Positions 52,338 through 61,104 of a stretch of 64,000 bases of DNA are shown here, piece by piece (position 1 is the stretch's first letter; each line of letters starts with the position of its first letter). A program made the position numbers and the translations under genes. This DNA comes from an uncultured Oscillospiraceae bacterium. Lineage in GTDB: Bacteria > Bacillota > Clostridia > Oscillospirales > Ruminococcaceae. The notes below the pieces were generated by a model that did not search any database, was not told where the DNA came from, and saw only the letters and a list, made by a program, of their open reading frames with translations. The stretch covers positions 1 through 64,000 of the forward strand of contig CAKSEO010000008.1 of assembly GCA_934446565.1 (NCBI GenBank), written 5' to 3'.

Positions 52338-55064
52338 TTGAAAGTCATTACCGAAAAAGGCAGCGTAAAAGCTCGTTCCGTGAACGACCGTTCTATTGAA
52401 CACAGCATATCTCAGAAAACGGAACTTTCCAAGAAGAACGAAAAAGAGTTTTCGGGCAAAACTGAAAGAACAGTACGCCGTTCTGAAAAAGATGAGCCTG
52501 TGCCGCACGACCGTGGATCGGCGTCAACCGAACAGCGGCAGTTTGTCGAACGCAAGGAACACGCCAGCGGCAAAGCTGCTGACCGTAAAATCCCGCTTTC
52601 AAAATCTGCAACATCAGTTGGCGTTCCAAGAACCGAAATTAAAACCTCCGGTTCTTCTGAGAAAATAACACCCATTCCGTTCCGACCGCCGAAGCAGTAT
52701 AAACTGTCACCTCACCAGCCGAAAAACAAGAAATATAAAGTCTTGAAAAACGGCACGGTTGCTAACGGAACGCTTACCAAGCGGAAAGAGCGTGTGATTT
52801 ACAGCCAGCAGCAGAACAAAAAGCTGCGGAAAATAAAGCGGAAAAAGATTGATAAATCCCATCTGAAGCTGCTCAAATCCTTTAACAGACAGCAGAAAAA
52901 GATTTTCCGCAAAAAAGCCGAGCTTATTTCCATTGCCATGGGCGGCGTTGCTCCGGCAAAGGTGAATATTACAAAGTACCGCAGACTTTCCTCCGCAGTG
53001 AAAACTGCCGCTAACATTGCAGCAAAGCCTGCGGAGGTGCTGAAAAAGGGCTTTGTGGCTCAGGCTGAAAAATCCGACGATAACGGCGTTAAAGCCGCAA
53101 AACTCGGCGTTCAGATATACGACCACGGCGTCAGCGGAGTTAAAACCGCTGCAAATGCCGGAGTGAAAACAGCAAAGAACGGCGCTAAAATCACCAAGAG
53201 GGTTTACCGGAAAATCCACAAGCCCACCTCTGCGGAACTTGGTATCCCATTTTCAGACCGTCCATACGATTCCGAGAAAGACGATCCATACGCCTACGAC
53301 GGCAGCATGAGCATTGCAGACAGCCGTAAGGTCGCTGACGCAAGTAATCTGCATGACTTTATGCTCGATTATTCCGATGAGCTGGAAATGGCTGCTGCGT
53401 CATACGGCGCCGATGAGTTCCGCACATACTTTGCCGACCGTGCCGCCGAAGCCGTCCGCAATTCCCACAATGAAGCATTGACGGAAATGCGGGAAAATCC
53501 CGAATATCTCAAATCTGTTGCGGATCTGGTTTCGGACGGTCTGTACAACGATATTCGCTCGGAAATTCAGCAGAGGAACATCAAGTACCCCTGCGTTTAC
53601 GTCAACGGCAGCCACAACAGAAATTTCTCGCCGGAGGAAGTTGGGTTCAAGGTCAATTATCCCTATTCTGTGGAGGAATTCAACGTAGCGCTCAATCTGG
53701 CAAACGAGATTTGGAACAACGATGAAAAGTACCTCGACAGCCTGCACAGCGTTTCTGTTTCCGTTTACGCAAGCCGCACGGAATCCTCAACATACGACGT
53801 GGAATTGTACGCCTCATATCACAGTATCGGCGAAATCATCGATGAAAAGCAGTCCATTGCGTCCGCAAATATTCTCGGCAAAATAAAGGCGGCAATATCC
53901 GAAATCGAGAATAAACCGCAGGACGAAATACCGGACGACGTGGATAAATTCTACGTCAATTCCGAAATGGAAAATGTCACATGGATCCGCTACGATCCTG
54001 ACAGCACCGCAGGTGGGCAGTTCGTCTGCACCTATATGTCCTTCGACGATATTTTTGACGCTATGGAGCAGAACGACCCGCTGGAATACCTGACCGAGCA
54101 TTGCGGGCAGGAACTTCTCGACCGTGGCGCAGAGGGCTTTGACGGCGTTGCAGAAGAATTCATGACCGACAGCGAGGATATTTCAAGCCATGAAAGCGAC
54201 TGCCTGAGCAAGCTGTTTGCGCTTACCGAGCCGAGGTATGCGATTTATCAGCTCAAAGATGATGAAAAGCTGCGTGACTACCACTTTACCAACAGCGAAT
54301 ATCTGAAAAATCATGGAATGTATATCGACCGTGAGAATTACGACCGTGTTTATCGCGGCAGATTGCAGGAGAACGAAACGCTCGATGATATCTATAAGCG
54401 TTTCAATGTTGACCACCCGCAGGATTTCCGCGGGCATTCCCTTTCGGTCGGAGATATTGTCGCCGTGAAGAAAAACGGCACAATAAGGGCGTACTTCGTT
54501 GACAGCTTTGGCTTTACCGTGGTGCCGGATTTCACGCTTTCCCGCGAGGAACGCAAAGCCCGCAGAACGCTGACGGACAACATAAGTCTGCTGGCTGAAA
54601 AGCAGCTTGCAAGCGATGAAATGGACGATTTGGGCGATAAGCTGTTCAATTACGACCATGCTCCGGTATACAGCGGCATAACCAACTGGACAATGGGCGC
54701 AAGTCTGAGCGCCGACGAATTTGAGGATCTGACCACCCGTTTTCACAATGGCGAGGACATAAGCGCTGAGCTTGCAAAAAGAATATACGCGAATATGCGG
54801 TATCTCAATTTTGAGTACCCTCCCGCCGACGGTATCAGCAGAGTTGAGATTTCATCAGAGAAAACCGATTCCGGCATGATTTTCCGCACGAATGGCGGTT
54901 TTGAGGTTTCCTACACTTGGGAGACCCTCGGAAATGCGCTGATTATTGCGGCAAAGCAGGAGTTCGACCGTCACGAACAGCTTGACAGAGAATATTTTCT
55001 GAATGAAGCCAAAGCCAGGATAAACGAATATTCTCAGCGGGAATTCCGCGAGGACGCAACCTGA
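52338..55064 (+). CDS. Chimeric CD1107-like/YodL-domain mobile-element protein
   Basis: An open frame of 908 residues. The basic N-terminal 300 residues (many Lys/Arg, with AAKLGVQIYDHGVSGVKTAA repeats) look like the start of CD1107-family proteins. From about 320 on it looks like part of the large multi-domain helicase proteins of these elements. A YodL domain lies at about 625-740 (YAIYQLKDDEKLRDYHF, RGHSLSVGDIVAVKKNG). The two parts belong to separate genes in related elements, so a deletion has probably fused them in frame. TTG at 52338 after AGGGGTG is the better start; GTG at 52329 overlaps that site. Expression is possible, function unlikely as in the parents. Confidence 0.65.
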   Translation: MKVITEKGSVKARSVNDRSIEHSISQKTELSKKNEKEFSGKTERTVRRSEKDEPVPHDRGSASTEQRQFVERKEHASGKAADRKIPLSKSATSVGVPRTEIKTSGSSEKITPIPFRPPKQYKLSPHQPKNKKYKVLKNGTVANGTLTKRKERVIYSQQQNKKLRKIKRKKIDKSHLKLLKSFNRQQKKIFRKKAELISIAMGGVAPAKVNITKYRRLSSAVKTAANIAAKPAEVLKKGFVAQAEKSDDNGVKAAKLGVQIYDHGVSGVKTAANAGVKTAKNGAKITKRVYRKIHKPTSAELGIPFSDRPYDSEKDDPYAYDGSMSIADSRKVADASNLHDFMLDYSDELEMAAASYGADEFRTYFADRAAEAVRNSHNEALTEMRENPEYLKSVADLVSDGLYNDIRSEIQQRNIKYPCVYVNGSHNRNFSPEEVGFKVNYPYSVEEFNVALNLANEIWNNDEKYLDSLHSVSVSVYASRTESSTYDVELYASYHSIGEIIDEKQSIASANILGKIKAAISEIENKPQDEIPDDVDKFYVNSEMENVTWIRYDPDSTAGGQFVCTYMSFDDIFDAMEQNDPLEYLTEHCGQELLDRGAEGFDGVAEEFMTDSEDISSHESDCLSKLFALTEPRYAIYQLKDDEKLRDYHFTNSEYLKNHGMYIDRENYDRVYRGRLQENETLDDIYKRFNVDHPQDFRGHSLSVGDIVAVKKNGTIRAYFVDSFGFTVVPDFTLSREERKARRTLTDNISLLAEKQLASDEMDDLGDKLFNYDHAPVYSGITNWTMGASLSADEFEDLTTRFHNGEDISAELAKRIYANMRYLNFEYPPADGISRVEISSEKTDSGMIFRTNGGFEVSYTWETLGNALIIAAKQEFDRHEQLDREYFLNEAKARINEYSQREFREDAT

Positions 55065-56665
55065 TATATCTTAATCCGCTGAAATCTGACGAGAACGACC
55101 CTTTTGTCGGCTGGGAGGAATCTTCCGAATATCTCTCCGGCAATGTCCGTGAAAAGCTGCGCACCGCCGAGCTTTACGCAAAGGACTATCCCGATTTTCA
55201 GCGCAACGTAACGGCTCTGACGGAAGTCCTCCCGAAAAAGCTGGAAGCCGGAGATATTACCGCGCGTATCGGCGTGTCATGGGTAGATGTTGAGGACTAT
55301 CAGCATTTCCTTGAGGATTACGCAAAGGCAAGATTTTACGAGCCTATGCGCAGAACAGTCACCGGCGAATACAAAATCGAAAACAAGAATTGGGATACCT
55401 CTGCCGCCGCAACGCAGATTTACGGCACAGCCAGAATGCCTGCAAAGGCGATATTTGAAAATCTGCTCAACAATCGGGATATCGTCGTCAAGGATAAGAT
55501 AACCGATGTTGACGGAAAGGAGCATTATGAAATAAACAAAAAGCAGACCGATTTGGCGCAGGATAAGGCTCTGAAAATGAAAGACGCTTTTAAGCGCTGG
55601 CTGTGGGAGAAGCCGGAACGCCGCGAGAAATATGTTGAGCGCTACAACAATCTGTTCAACAGCATTGTCGGCAGAAAGTTTGACGGTTCTCATCAGACGT
55701 TCCCCGGAATGTCGCCGTCCATAAGGCTGAAACCTCATCAGCTGGACGCTGTAATGCGGGCGAAATTCGGCGGCAATACTCTGCTTGCCCACTGCGTCGG
55801 CGCTGGTAAATCCTTTGAGATGGTGGCTGCGACTATGGAGAAAAAGCGGCTCGGTCTGATAAATAAGGCTTGCGTTGTCGTGCCGAAACACCTTGTGGGT
55901 CAGATGGCGAATGAATGGCTGCGGCTATATCCGCAGGCAAAAATCCTGACCGCAAGCGAAAAGGATTTCGACAAAGACCATAGGCAGAAATTTATCGGTC
56001 GGTGCTGCACCGGCGACTACGATGCAGTTATCATGTCCTACGAACAGTTCGAGAACTATTCTGTGAACATTGAATCTGCCAAGCGCGACATTGAATTTGC
56101 AGCGGCGCACCAGCCGAGCGAAGATAATTTCAGAGTTGAAATTGGCGGCAAGGTATTTACTGAGCGCAAGCCTGCGGGTGAAGCATTACAGAAAGCCGCA
56201 ATAAAGTTCATGGCTGAAGCAAGCCAGACCTCGCACAAGCCTATCGGGATGTTCTGCGGGTTTGAGCTGGCGATCGAGAAGTTTCACAACGGATTTAACG
56301 TCAGCGCAGGGATTTCTCTCCGCAAGGAACTGACATATAACGCTGATATGGATATTTCGGGCGATATTGGAAATGTCACTCGCCTTGAAAATCTGTTCAG
56401 TAAGGGGTTAGAACGAAAGCTCAATAGTATGTCGGATAAGCTCGCCCGTATGCAGACTGACCTTACCGAAGCCGTCGCCGCTAAAGGCAAGCCGTTTGAA
56501 CACGCTGCCGAGCTTGCCGAAAAGTCCGCAAGGCTGGAGCAGCTCAACCGTGAACTGGAGGTCGGCAAGGCAGAGGACGTCATTATGAACGACGATGAGC
56601 AGGAACACGATTCTCCTGCCCAAATCGAGGAAATCACTAAATCTGCTCCAAAACAGAAACGGTGA
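55064..56665 (+). pseudogene. Internally deleted SNF2-type helicase
   Basis: The frame continues a helicase polyprotein: YLNPLKSDENDPFVGWEE begins at 55067, before the GTG at 55274. Upstream it meets a stop at 55004 in another gene, so the 5' end is lost. Motif I (HCVGAGKSFEMV) and Ia (VVVPKHLVGQMANEW) of the SNF2 helicase are present. After YDAVIMSYEQFE the sequence jumps to a C-terminal region (IGGKVFTERKPAGEALQKAA), so motifs III-VI are missing. The family protein can exceed 2000 residues. This remnant cannot be an active helicase. It ends just before a terminator at 56689-56729. Confidence 0.8.
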
Positions 56666-56688
56666 TTTTCCCCAAAAATTAGACATTT

Positions 56689-56729
56689 GCAAAGCCGCTG
56701 TATGATAATATGGTGGCTTTGCTTTTTTT
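56689..56729 (+). terminator. Terminator after the helicase remnant
   Basis: GCAAAGCC (56689-56696) pairs with GGCTTTGC (56715-56722), followed by seven T. It ends the conjugation-gene transcript; AT-rich cargo follows. Confidence 0.88.
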
Positions 56730-56730
56730 A

Positions 56731-56759
56731 TTGAAAAATTCGTTTAGTTATGATATAAT
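56731..56759 (+). promoter_or_regulatory. Sigma-A promoter of the broken DUF3795 gene
   Basis: TTGAAA (56731-56736) and TATAAT (56754-56759) are 17 nt apart, and TGA just before the -10 makes it an extended -10 as well. The promoter has survived although the gene it serves is broken. Confidence 0.82.
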
Positions 56760-56822
56760 ACATATGAAAATATATCGGGTGAAGCTTCTCGATAAATCGT
56801 GATTTAGTGGAGGAGTACAAAA

Positions 56823-57160
56823 ATATTAAAAAGTGAAATTATTAGAAAGATTGCACCATGTTCTTTAACGTGCCACACTTGTTCGGCATATAATGATGGT
56901 TTAATTTGTGTGTCGGCTATAACATTATTAAAATTTTTAGATGGCATGAAAGAAATTTTATGAGGTACATATGCCCGATGCCGTAGAAGCCTATAACAAC
57001 TCTGAGGGAGTACTTAGCATATATGGGGGCGCTCCTTGTTCAGGCTGCCGCAGCACAGAACATAATGGTTGTACAGCGTCGAAAGATCCATGGCGTTGAT
57101 TTTTGTGGAGAGTGCAATGAATTCCCATGTAAAATGCTCATATACGGTGGAGAAGCATAA
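56823..57160 (+). pseudogene. Frameshifted DUF3795 family protein
   Basis: No single frame spans it, but three frames in order give a DUF3795 Cys-rich protein: EIIRKIAPCSLTCHTCSAY (56835 on, ended by a TGA near 56960), then GGAPCSGCRSTEHNGC, then KIHGVDFCGECNEFPC, stop at 57160. The codon after the GGAGGAG site is ATA, so the start has also been lost. DUF3795 proteins are small zinc-type proteins of unknown function. At least two frameshifts and a truncated 3' end make this a clear pseudogene. Nothing else is found in 57161-57360. Confidence 0.75.
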
Positions 57161-57362
57161 GACAAGACATGGATAGCCAGCCCTGCCACTATTCCGAAGT
57201 CAGGGGAACGAAATAGAAAAATTCATAGCTGTATGCTATACTTAATTAGCATTTGAACATATCAAGCTGACACAGCAATCTTTTTGCCTGCCGCTAGTGT
57301 GCGTTTACCAATAGTCCACGGGAAGCAAGAGTAGCGTAAAGGTAAAAATATTTAAATTTCTT

Positions 57363-57388
57363 TGTAACGAAATTCCGATTTCTCCGTC
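57363..57388 (+). promoter_or_regulatory. ECF-type promoter, probably autoregulated
   Basis: TGTAAC (57363-57368) and CGTC (57385-57388) are 16 nt apart, the bipartite pattern of ECF sigma promoters in Firmicutes. It lies directly before an ECF sigma gene, so autoregulation is likely. The start site would be near 57394, which rules out the ATG at 57395 as the start codon. Confidence 0.75.
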
Positions 57389-57421
57389 TAACCTATGAAG
57401 CTGAAGGAGGCGATGATAAAT

Positions 57422-57895
57422 ATGGACTATGAAAAGCTTTATAAAGCCTACTATTTGCAGGTATACTCGTATACTATTTCTCTTGCTAAAAATCGTGAGA
57501 TAGCAGAGGAAATCACGCAGGACACATTCTATAAGGCTGTTTCTACAACGTCACAATTCAAAGGTAAGTCAAATGAATTGACATGGCTCTGCTCCATAGC
57601 AAAGAATCTCTACTATGATGAAATGAGAAGTCGTCAGCGAATAGCTGATGTGAGTGAAATCAATGACTTGCCATCAAATGAAAATGTTGAGAACTCAGTT
57701 ACAGATTCTGATATGGTGTTCCGCATACATCTCGTTCTTCACCGTTTAGAGGAACCATACAAAGAAGTCTTTCAGCTTCGCGTATTCGGTGAACTCTCTT
57801 TTGCACAAATCGCCGCAATTTTTGGAAAAACAGAATCATGGGCGAGAGTTACTTATCATCGTTCAAAGCTAAAAATTCAAGAAAGGATGGATTAA
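57422..57895 (+). CDS. ECF-family RNA polymerase sigma factor
   Basis: A 157-residue sigma-70 family factor of the ECF group. Region 2 covers about residues 1-75 (MDYEKLYKAYYLQVYSYTIS, EEITQDTFYKAV, LTWLCSIAKNLYYDEMRSR). Region 4 is at about 100-155 with the helix-turn-helix LSFAQIAAIFGKTESWARVT. The ATG at 57422 follows GGAGG by 11 nt and is downstream of the predicted start site, so it is preferred. The next gene, 4 bp away, is its anti-sigma factor. The low GC content differs from the chromosome and suggests a recent acquisition with the element. Confidence 0.93.
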   Translation: MDYEKLYKAYYLQVYSYTISLAKNREIAEEITQDTFYKAVSTTSQFKGKSNELTWLCSIAKNLYYDEMRSRQRIADVSEINDLPSNENVENSVTDSDMVFRIHLVLHRLEEPYKEVFQLRVFGELSFAQIAAIFGKTESWARVTYHRSKLKIQERMD

Positions 57896-57899
57896 AAGC

Positions 57900-58904
57900 A
57901 TGAGTAAACAATGCGATATTGTTCGAGATATTCTTCCGCTGTATGTTGACGGTGCTTGCAGTGAAGCAAGCGCAGAGATGGTAAAAGAACACTTGACCGC
58001 CTGTGCTGACTGTAACGCAATTTATCAGAAATTGCTTTCTCACACGAACGAAGATGTTCTTCACGAAGAAAGCGAAAGCGTTATTATGCGCCATGAGGCA
58101 AAAGAAAAGCAGAGGGACAGGAAAAAGATAACTATTGCTGTTCTCATTTCCATCGCCCTTTGTATCATTGCAATTTTTACAGCTGTCTTTCTGTTACCTA
58201 TAAAAATTGATTTTGAGCCTGTCAAAATCGACTTCCCGTTTGAGGCTGAAGATGTCGAAAGCGTTGAAATGTACCACTACGACGGAGTGCCTGCGTCAGC
58301 AGAAAAGAAAGTAGTCGTTGCTGAAAGTGATATAAAGACCCTGTATGATAAGTTCAAGGGCTTATCCCTAAAAGACAAAACGGCTGAGGAAACTGCCGGA
58401 GCAGATGTGACCAGCTTTAGATTTAACCTCTCAGATGGAACAAGCTACGATTTGATTTACGCCTGCTATGGAGTTAAAAACGGCGAATTGAAGTCAGAAG
58501 CAGGCGGTTTTAAGTATTTCACAAGTGCGGATATTGGCTCTTATTGGAACAATTTGAATACGGAACTTGAAGCAACTCCCGTCAATGAAAGTGAGCTGCC
58601 GGGATCAGAAAGCATTTCTCAAAATGATACTTTATCAGATTATCGCCCTATGGTGTTTGTAAATGATGCGTTCTACGGGGACTCTGGCAAAACAATCTCT
58701 GAACTTCCCGCCAATGTTAATTCAATAGGAACTATAACAAACACGGTTTCTCAAAGTGACCCCCTGCCGGAAGAAAATTTTTATTCCAATAATTGTCCGA
58801 CCGGAAGTGAGATATACTGTGATGACGAAATTCCAGAGAGAATTTATATCAAGTTATCTTCGTTAGATAATGAAGAATATTCTATTTATGAACGCATTGA
58901 TTAA
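57900..58904 (+). CDS. Zinc-finger transmembrane anti-sigma factor
   Basis: A 334-residue protein. The N-terminal ZAS domain has the Hx3Cx2C motif (His31, Cys35, Cys38) plus Cys5, which binds the ECF factor. A single membrane helix spans about residues 77-100 (ITIAVLISIALCIIAIFTAV). The extracytoplasmic part of about 230 residues has no domain I can name; it contains YHYDGVPASAEKKVVVAESD-type beta-rich sequence. It begins 4 bp after the sigma gene, so the pair is coupled. A membrane or wall stress signal is likely, but the inducer is unknown. Confidence 0.9.
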   Translation: MSKQCDIVRDILPLYVDGACSEASAEMVKEHLTACADCNAIYQKLLSHTNEDVLHEESESVIMRHEAKEKQRDRKKITIAVLISIALCIIAIFTAVFLLPIKIDFEPVKIDFPFEAEDVESVEMYHYDGVPASAEKKVVVAESDIKTLYDKFKGLSLKDKTAEETAGADVTSFRFNLSDGTSYDLIYACYGVKNGELKSEAGGFKYFTSADIGSYWNNLNTELEATPVNESELPGSESISQNDTLSDYRPMVFVNDAFYGDSGKTISELPANVNSIGTITNTVSQSDPLPEENFYSNNCPTGSEIYCDDEIPERIYIKLSSLDNEEYSIYERID

Positions 58905-59057
58905 TCCGAACGCATGAAACCGCCTTTCAAAGACGATTTTGCGTGCTAAAACCAATAAAGCAGATAGCAAACCCAGCCGAGCCTGTCAACGGTCAAGATG
59001 AACGGTGCAGACGCGCCGCCGTTGACAGCCCCGCCCGTCTTTGCTGTTCGGTAATCA

Positions 59058-59090
59058 AGAGGGCGACAGCACAAAATGCTGCCGCCCTCT
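59058..59090 (+). other. Hairpin before the sigma/HTH remnants
   Basis: AGAGGGCG-A-CAGCA and TGCTG-C-CGCCCTCT pair over 13 bp with one A-C mismatch and a CAAAA loop. There is no U-tract. Hairpins like this often precede the sigma-like gene of Tn1549-type elements, where they may attenuate transcription. Nothing else is found in 58905-59100. Confidence 0.6.
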
Positions 59091-59100
59091 GCCATTATTC

Positions 59101-59364
59101 AGAAAGGGGGATTTTCCATCCGCTTTTCGTCTGCGGTAAAATTGCGCTTTTGGAAAGTATAGAGCTTGCCGCAGCCCTGTCTGCGCTATCACGGATGGAA
59201 CAGGAAATCATTTTCCTATACTACTTCCAACGATTGATTCATAGGGAGATTGGACGGAGATACGGACGGCAGGCAACACAACCGGGCGACGTATTCAGAT
59301 GATTCTGCGGCAGCTACGAGCAGAGTTGGAGGGGTTGTCCTATGAGCCAGCGACTTCCCTATGA
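59101..59364 (+). pseudogene. Frameshifted sigma-70-like regulator of the element
   Basis: The first frame gives IELAAALSALSRMEQEIIF followed by LYYFQRLIHREIGRRYGR, the helix-turn-helix of the sigma-like proteins of Tn1549-type elements. Near 59270 the frame shifts, and another frame continues RRIQMILRQLRAELEGLSYE to a TGA at 59364. The expected RSxSTTGR turn sits at the break. The two parts overlap the next remnant as in intact elements. The N-terminal end is uncertain. Confidence 0.72.
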
Positions 59365-59417
59365 AACGATCGTTAAGGCAAGCGAGGGCGACTAGGAAGC
59401 CGTTGCCGCCATTTTCA
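59342..59417 (+). pseudogene. Remnant of the element HTH regulator
   Basis: It starts MSQRLPYETIVKASEGD and then meets a TAG at 59393, followed by EAVAAIF in frame. In intact elements this protein continues for about 120 more residues, so it has both a stop mutation and a 3' truncation. The sequence then passes into the GGADGPT-motif gene, which marks another junction near 59417. Confidence 0.75.
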
Positions 59418-59443
59418 AACCAGCAGTATTTATGGAGATTATT

Positions 59444-60976
59444 ATGGACAGAACATTTCAGAAGTTTTTGCAGAGTAAAATTGACCTTTCCTCCGTGGGC
59501 GTAGAGTTCCGTGAAGATAATGCGCCATACTTTTGTACGCCCAAAGGAGCATCTATATTTGGTTGGGCAGGTGTGGACGGTATCCATTTTTGCTTTATTC
59601 GGGGCTTTGGAAGTATGGTTTTTGCCATTAGCCCTATGAACTCTGCGCCTAATTTTGTTCACCCGCTGGCAAGGAATTTTGCAGACTTTTTAAGATTGCT
59701 CCTTGCTTGCGGCGATGTGGCAGCTTTGGAGCAAGCGTGGATGTGGGACGAAGCGCAATTTGAAGCCTTTTTGCAGGACAATCCTCCACCGAAGGAACAG
59801 CAAAGGACACTTTCGGAGCTTGTCGAGAAAATGAAATTGAAGTCTATGGAGCAGCCATGGGAATATATCAAAGAACTGCAAACATCTTTTGATTATAGCA
59901 AAATCAAGTATACCGAAGATTATTATGATACTGATATGAACCCTGATGCAGAACCGACCATCCCGGAGTGGAAAGTCTACTTTGAGGGGAACTTTTGGGG
60001 ACATTCGGGGAAAGACCGTGCCGGAACAGAAATCCGGTTGAATAAGCAATTTGAATGGGCTGGACATCATTGGGTTATTCCTGCGGCGTATTCTTGCAGC
60101 AAGGGACTTGTCATGGATTTCTGTATGCGTACCCCCGCAAATGACATTCGCAAGTTTATGAAAAAGTGGAATTTACACCCCGAAAATGACTCCTGCGAAT
60201 ACTTCACGCAGGAGCACCAAATGCAAATAGATTTAGACAATCCGCTTTGCCTTGACTTTATTCCTTGTTTGGAATTGAACGGGAAAATAATGCAGACTTC
60301 CCACGGTTGCTCGGTGGTCTTTAATCCATGTTTGCCAGATGGGATGATCAATGAATTGGAAGCAAAGTGGGCGTTGGAACACTATAACTTGGATATATCA
60401 TATGGATGGATGATTTTTAGGGCAGCTTTTCCATGGACAAGCAAACGCCGACCTGAGATAAAATCACTCTCCCTTACGATGGAGCAGCAGTCGCACCGTG
60501 TCCCAGGACCACATTTCAAGACACACGCTACCGGCGATTCGTTTTCTTTCTCCCATCCGGTCAGCGGAACAAAATATACAATGACAGTACAGAAATTGGA
60601 GCAGCAGACAATTTCTCAAAAGCGCATTGGCTCTGACCGTTGGTTTTATCCGACGCATTTTACTGCTATGAGCTATACGCTTTCGCCTAAACCAGACGAT
60701 GATATTTTAATCCGTGATTGTGCCGATGGCGATAAGCCTTTAGAAATCGCTCCTATAACAAATCACTTTGCGCCGGAAGCGCATAATGATATTGTTTGTG
60801 TCGGCATTATCGGCGGTGCGGATGGGCCAACCGCAATCCTGTGTGGTGACAGCAAGCAAGAAAATCTCCATGTTGCTTGCTCTGCCCTACACTTTGAACC
60901 AGTATCGGACGATATTGAATGGCGGGTTGAGTTTAATATTCTCCAGCCTTTGAAGAAAACATTTTTGCTCATATAA
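59444..60976 (+). CDS. Protein of unknown function with a GGADGPT motif
   Basis: I do not recognise the family. The protein has 510 residues and looks soluble, with no signal or membrane helix. The N-terminal part (1-115) has an aromatic-rich compact segment (PYFCTPKGASIFGWAGVDGI, HFCFIRGFGSMVF). Near the C-terminus is VGIIGGADGPTAI (GGADGPT at residues 457-463), then CSALHFEP (479-486) and IEWRVEF (491-497). The GGADGPT string is otherwise known to me from the membrane-embedded core of sodium-pumping decarboxylase beta subunits. This protein has no such helices. ATG at 59444 has GGAG 6 nt upstream. It lies between broken regulators and the toprim gene, so it is cargo. Confidence 0.75.
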   Translation: MDRTFQKFLQSKIDLSSVGVEFREDNAPYFCTPKGASIFGWAGVDGIHFCFIRGFGSMVFAISPMNSAPNFVHPLARNFADFLRLLLACGDVAALEQAWMWDEAQFEAFLQDNPPPKEQQRTLSELVEKMKLKSMEQPWEYIKELQTSFDYSKIKYTEDYYDTDMNPDAEPTIPEWKVYFEGNFWGHSGKDRAGTEIRLNKQFEWAGHHWVIPAAYSCSKGLVMDFCMRTPANDIRKFMKKWNLHPENDSCEYFTQEHQMQIDLDNPLCLDFIPCLELNGKIMQTSHGCSVVFNPCLPDGMINELEAKWALEHYNLDISYGWMIFRAAFPWTSKRRPEIKSLSLTMEQQSHRVPGPHFKTHATGDSFSFSHPVSGTKYTMTVQKLEQQTISQKRIGSDRWFYPTHFTAMSYTLSPKPDDDILIRDCADGDKPLEIAPITNHFAPEAHNDIVCVGIIGGADGPTAILCGDSKQENLHVACSALHFEPVSDDIEWRVEFNILQPLKKTFLLI

Positions 60977-61030
60977 TGCACATTTAGCTAATTTCCCGTT
61001 AGGTAAGCGAAAACAGGACTGCTATGATAA

Positions 61031-61068
61031 CTGCCCAAAGGAGAGCCAAATCTCCTTCGGGCGGTTTT
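61031..61068 (+). terminator. Hairpin with a short T-run before the toprim gene
   Basis: GCCC (61033-61036) with GGGC (61059-61062) and inner GGAGA/TCTCC (61040-61044, 61051-61055), followed by GGTTTT. It can end transcription from the GGADGPT gene or attenuate the toprim gene. Confidence 0.6.
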
Positions 61069-61104
61069 GCTATATCCGCATATTCAAACCCAAAGGAGGA
61101 TGCA

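Noticed and set aside
58943..59302. A 119-codon frame taken as one gene.
   Set aside because: Only its last third matches a sigma-like HTH. The first two thirds run through a hairpin and non-coding sequence, so it is annotated as a pseudogene starting later.
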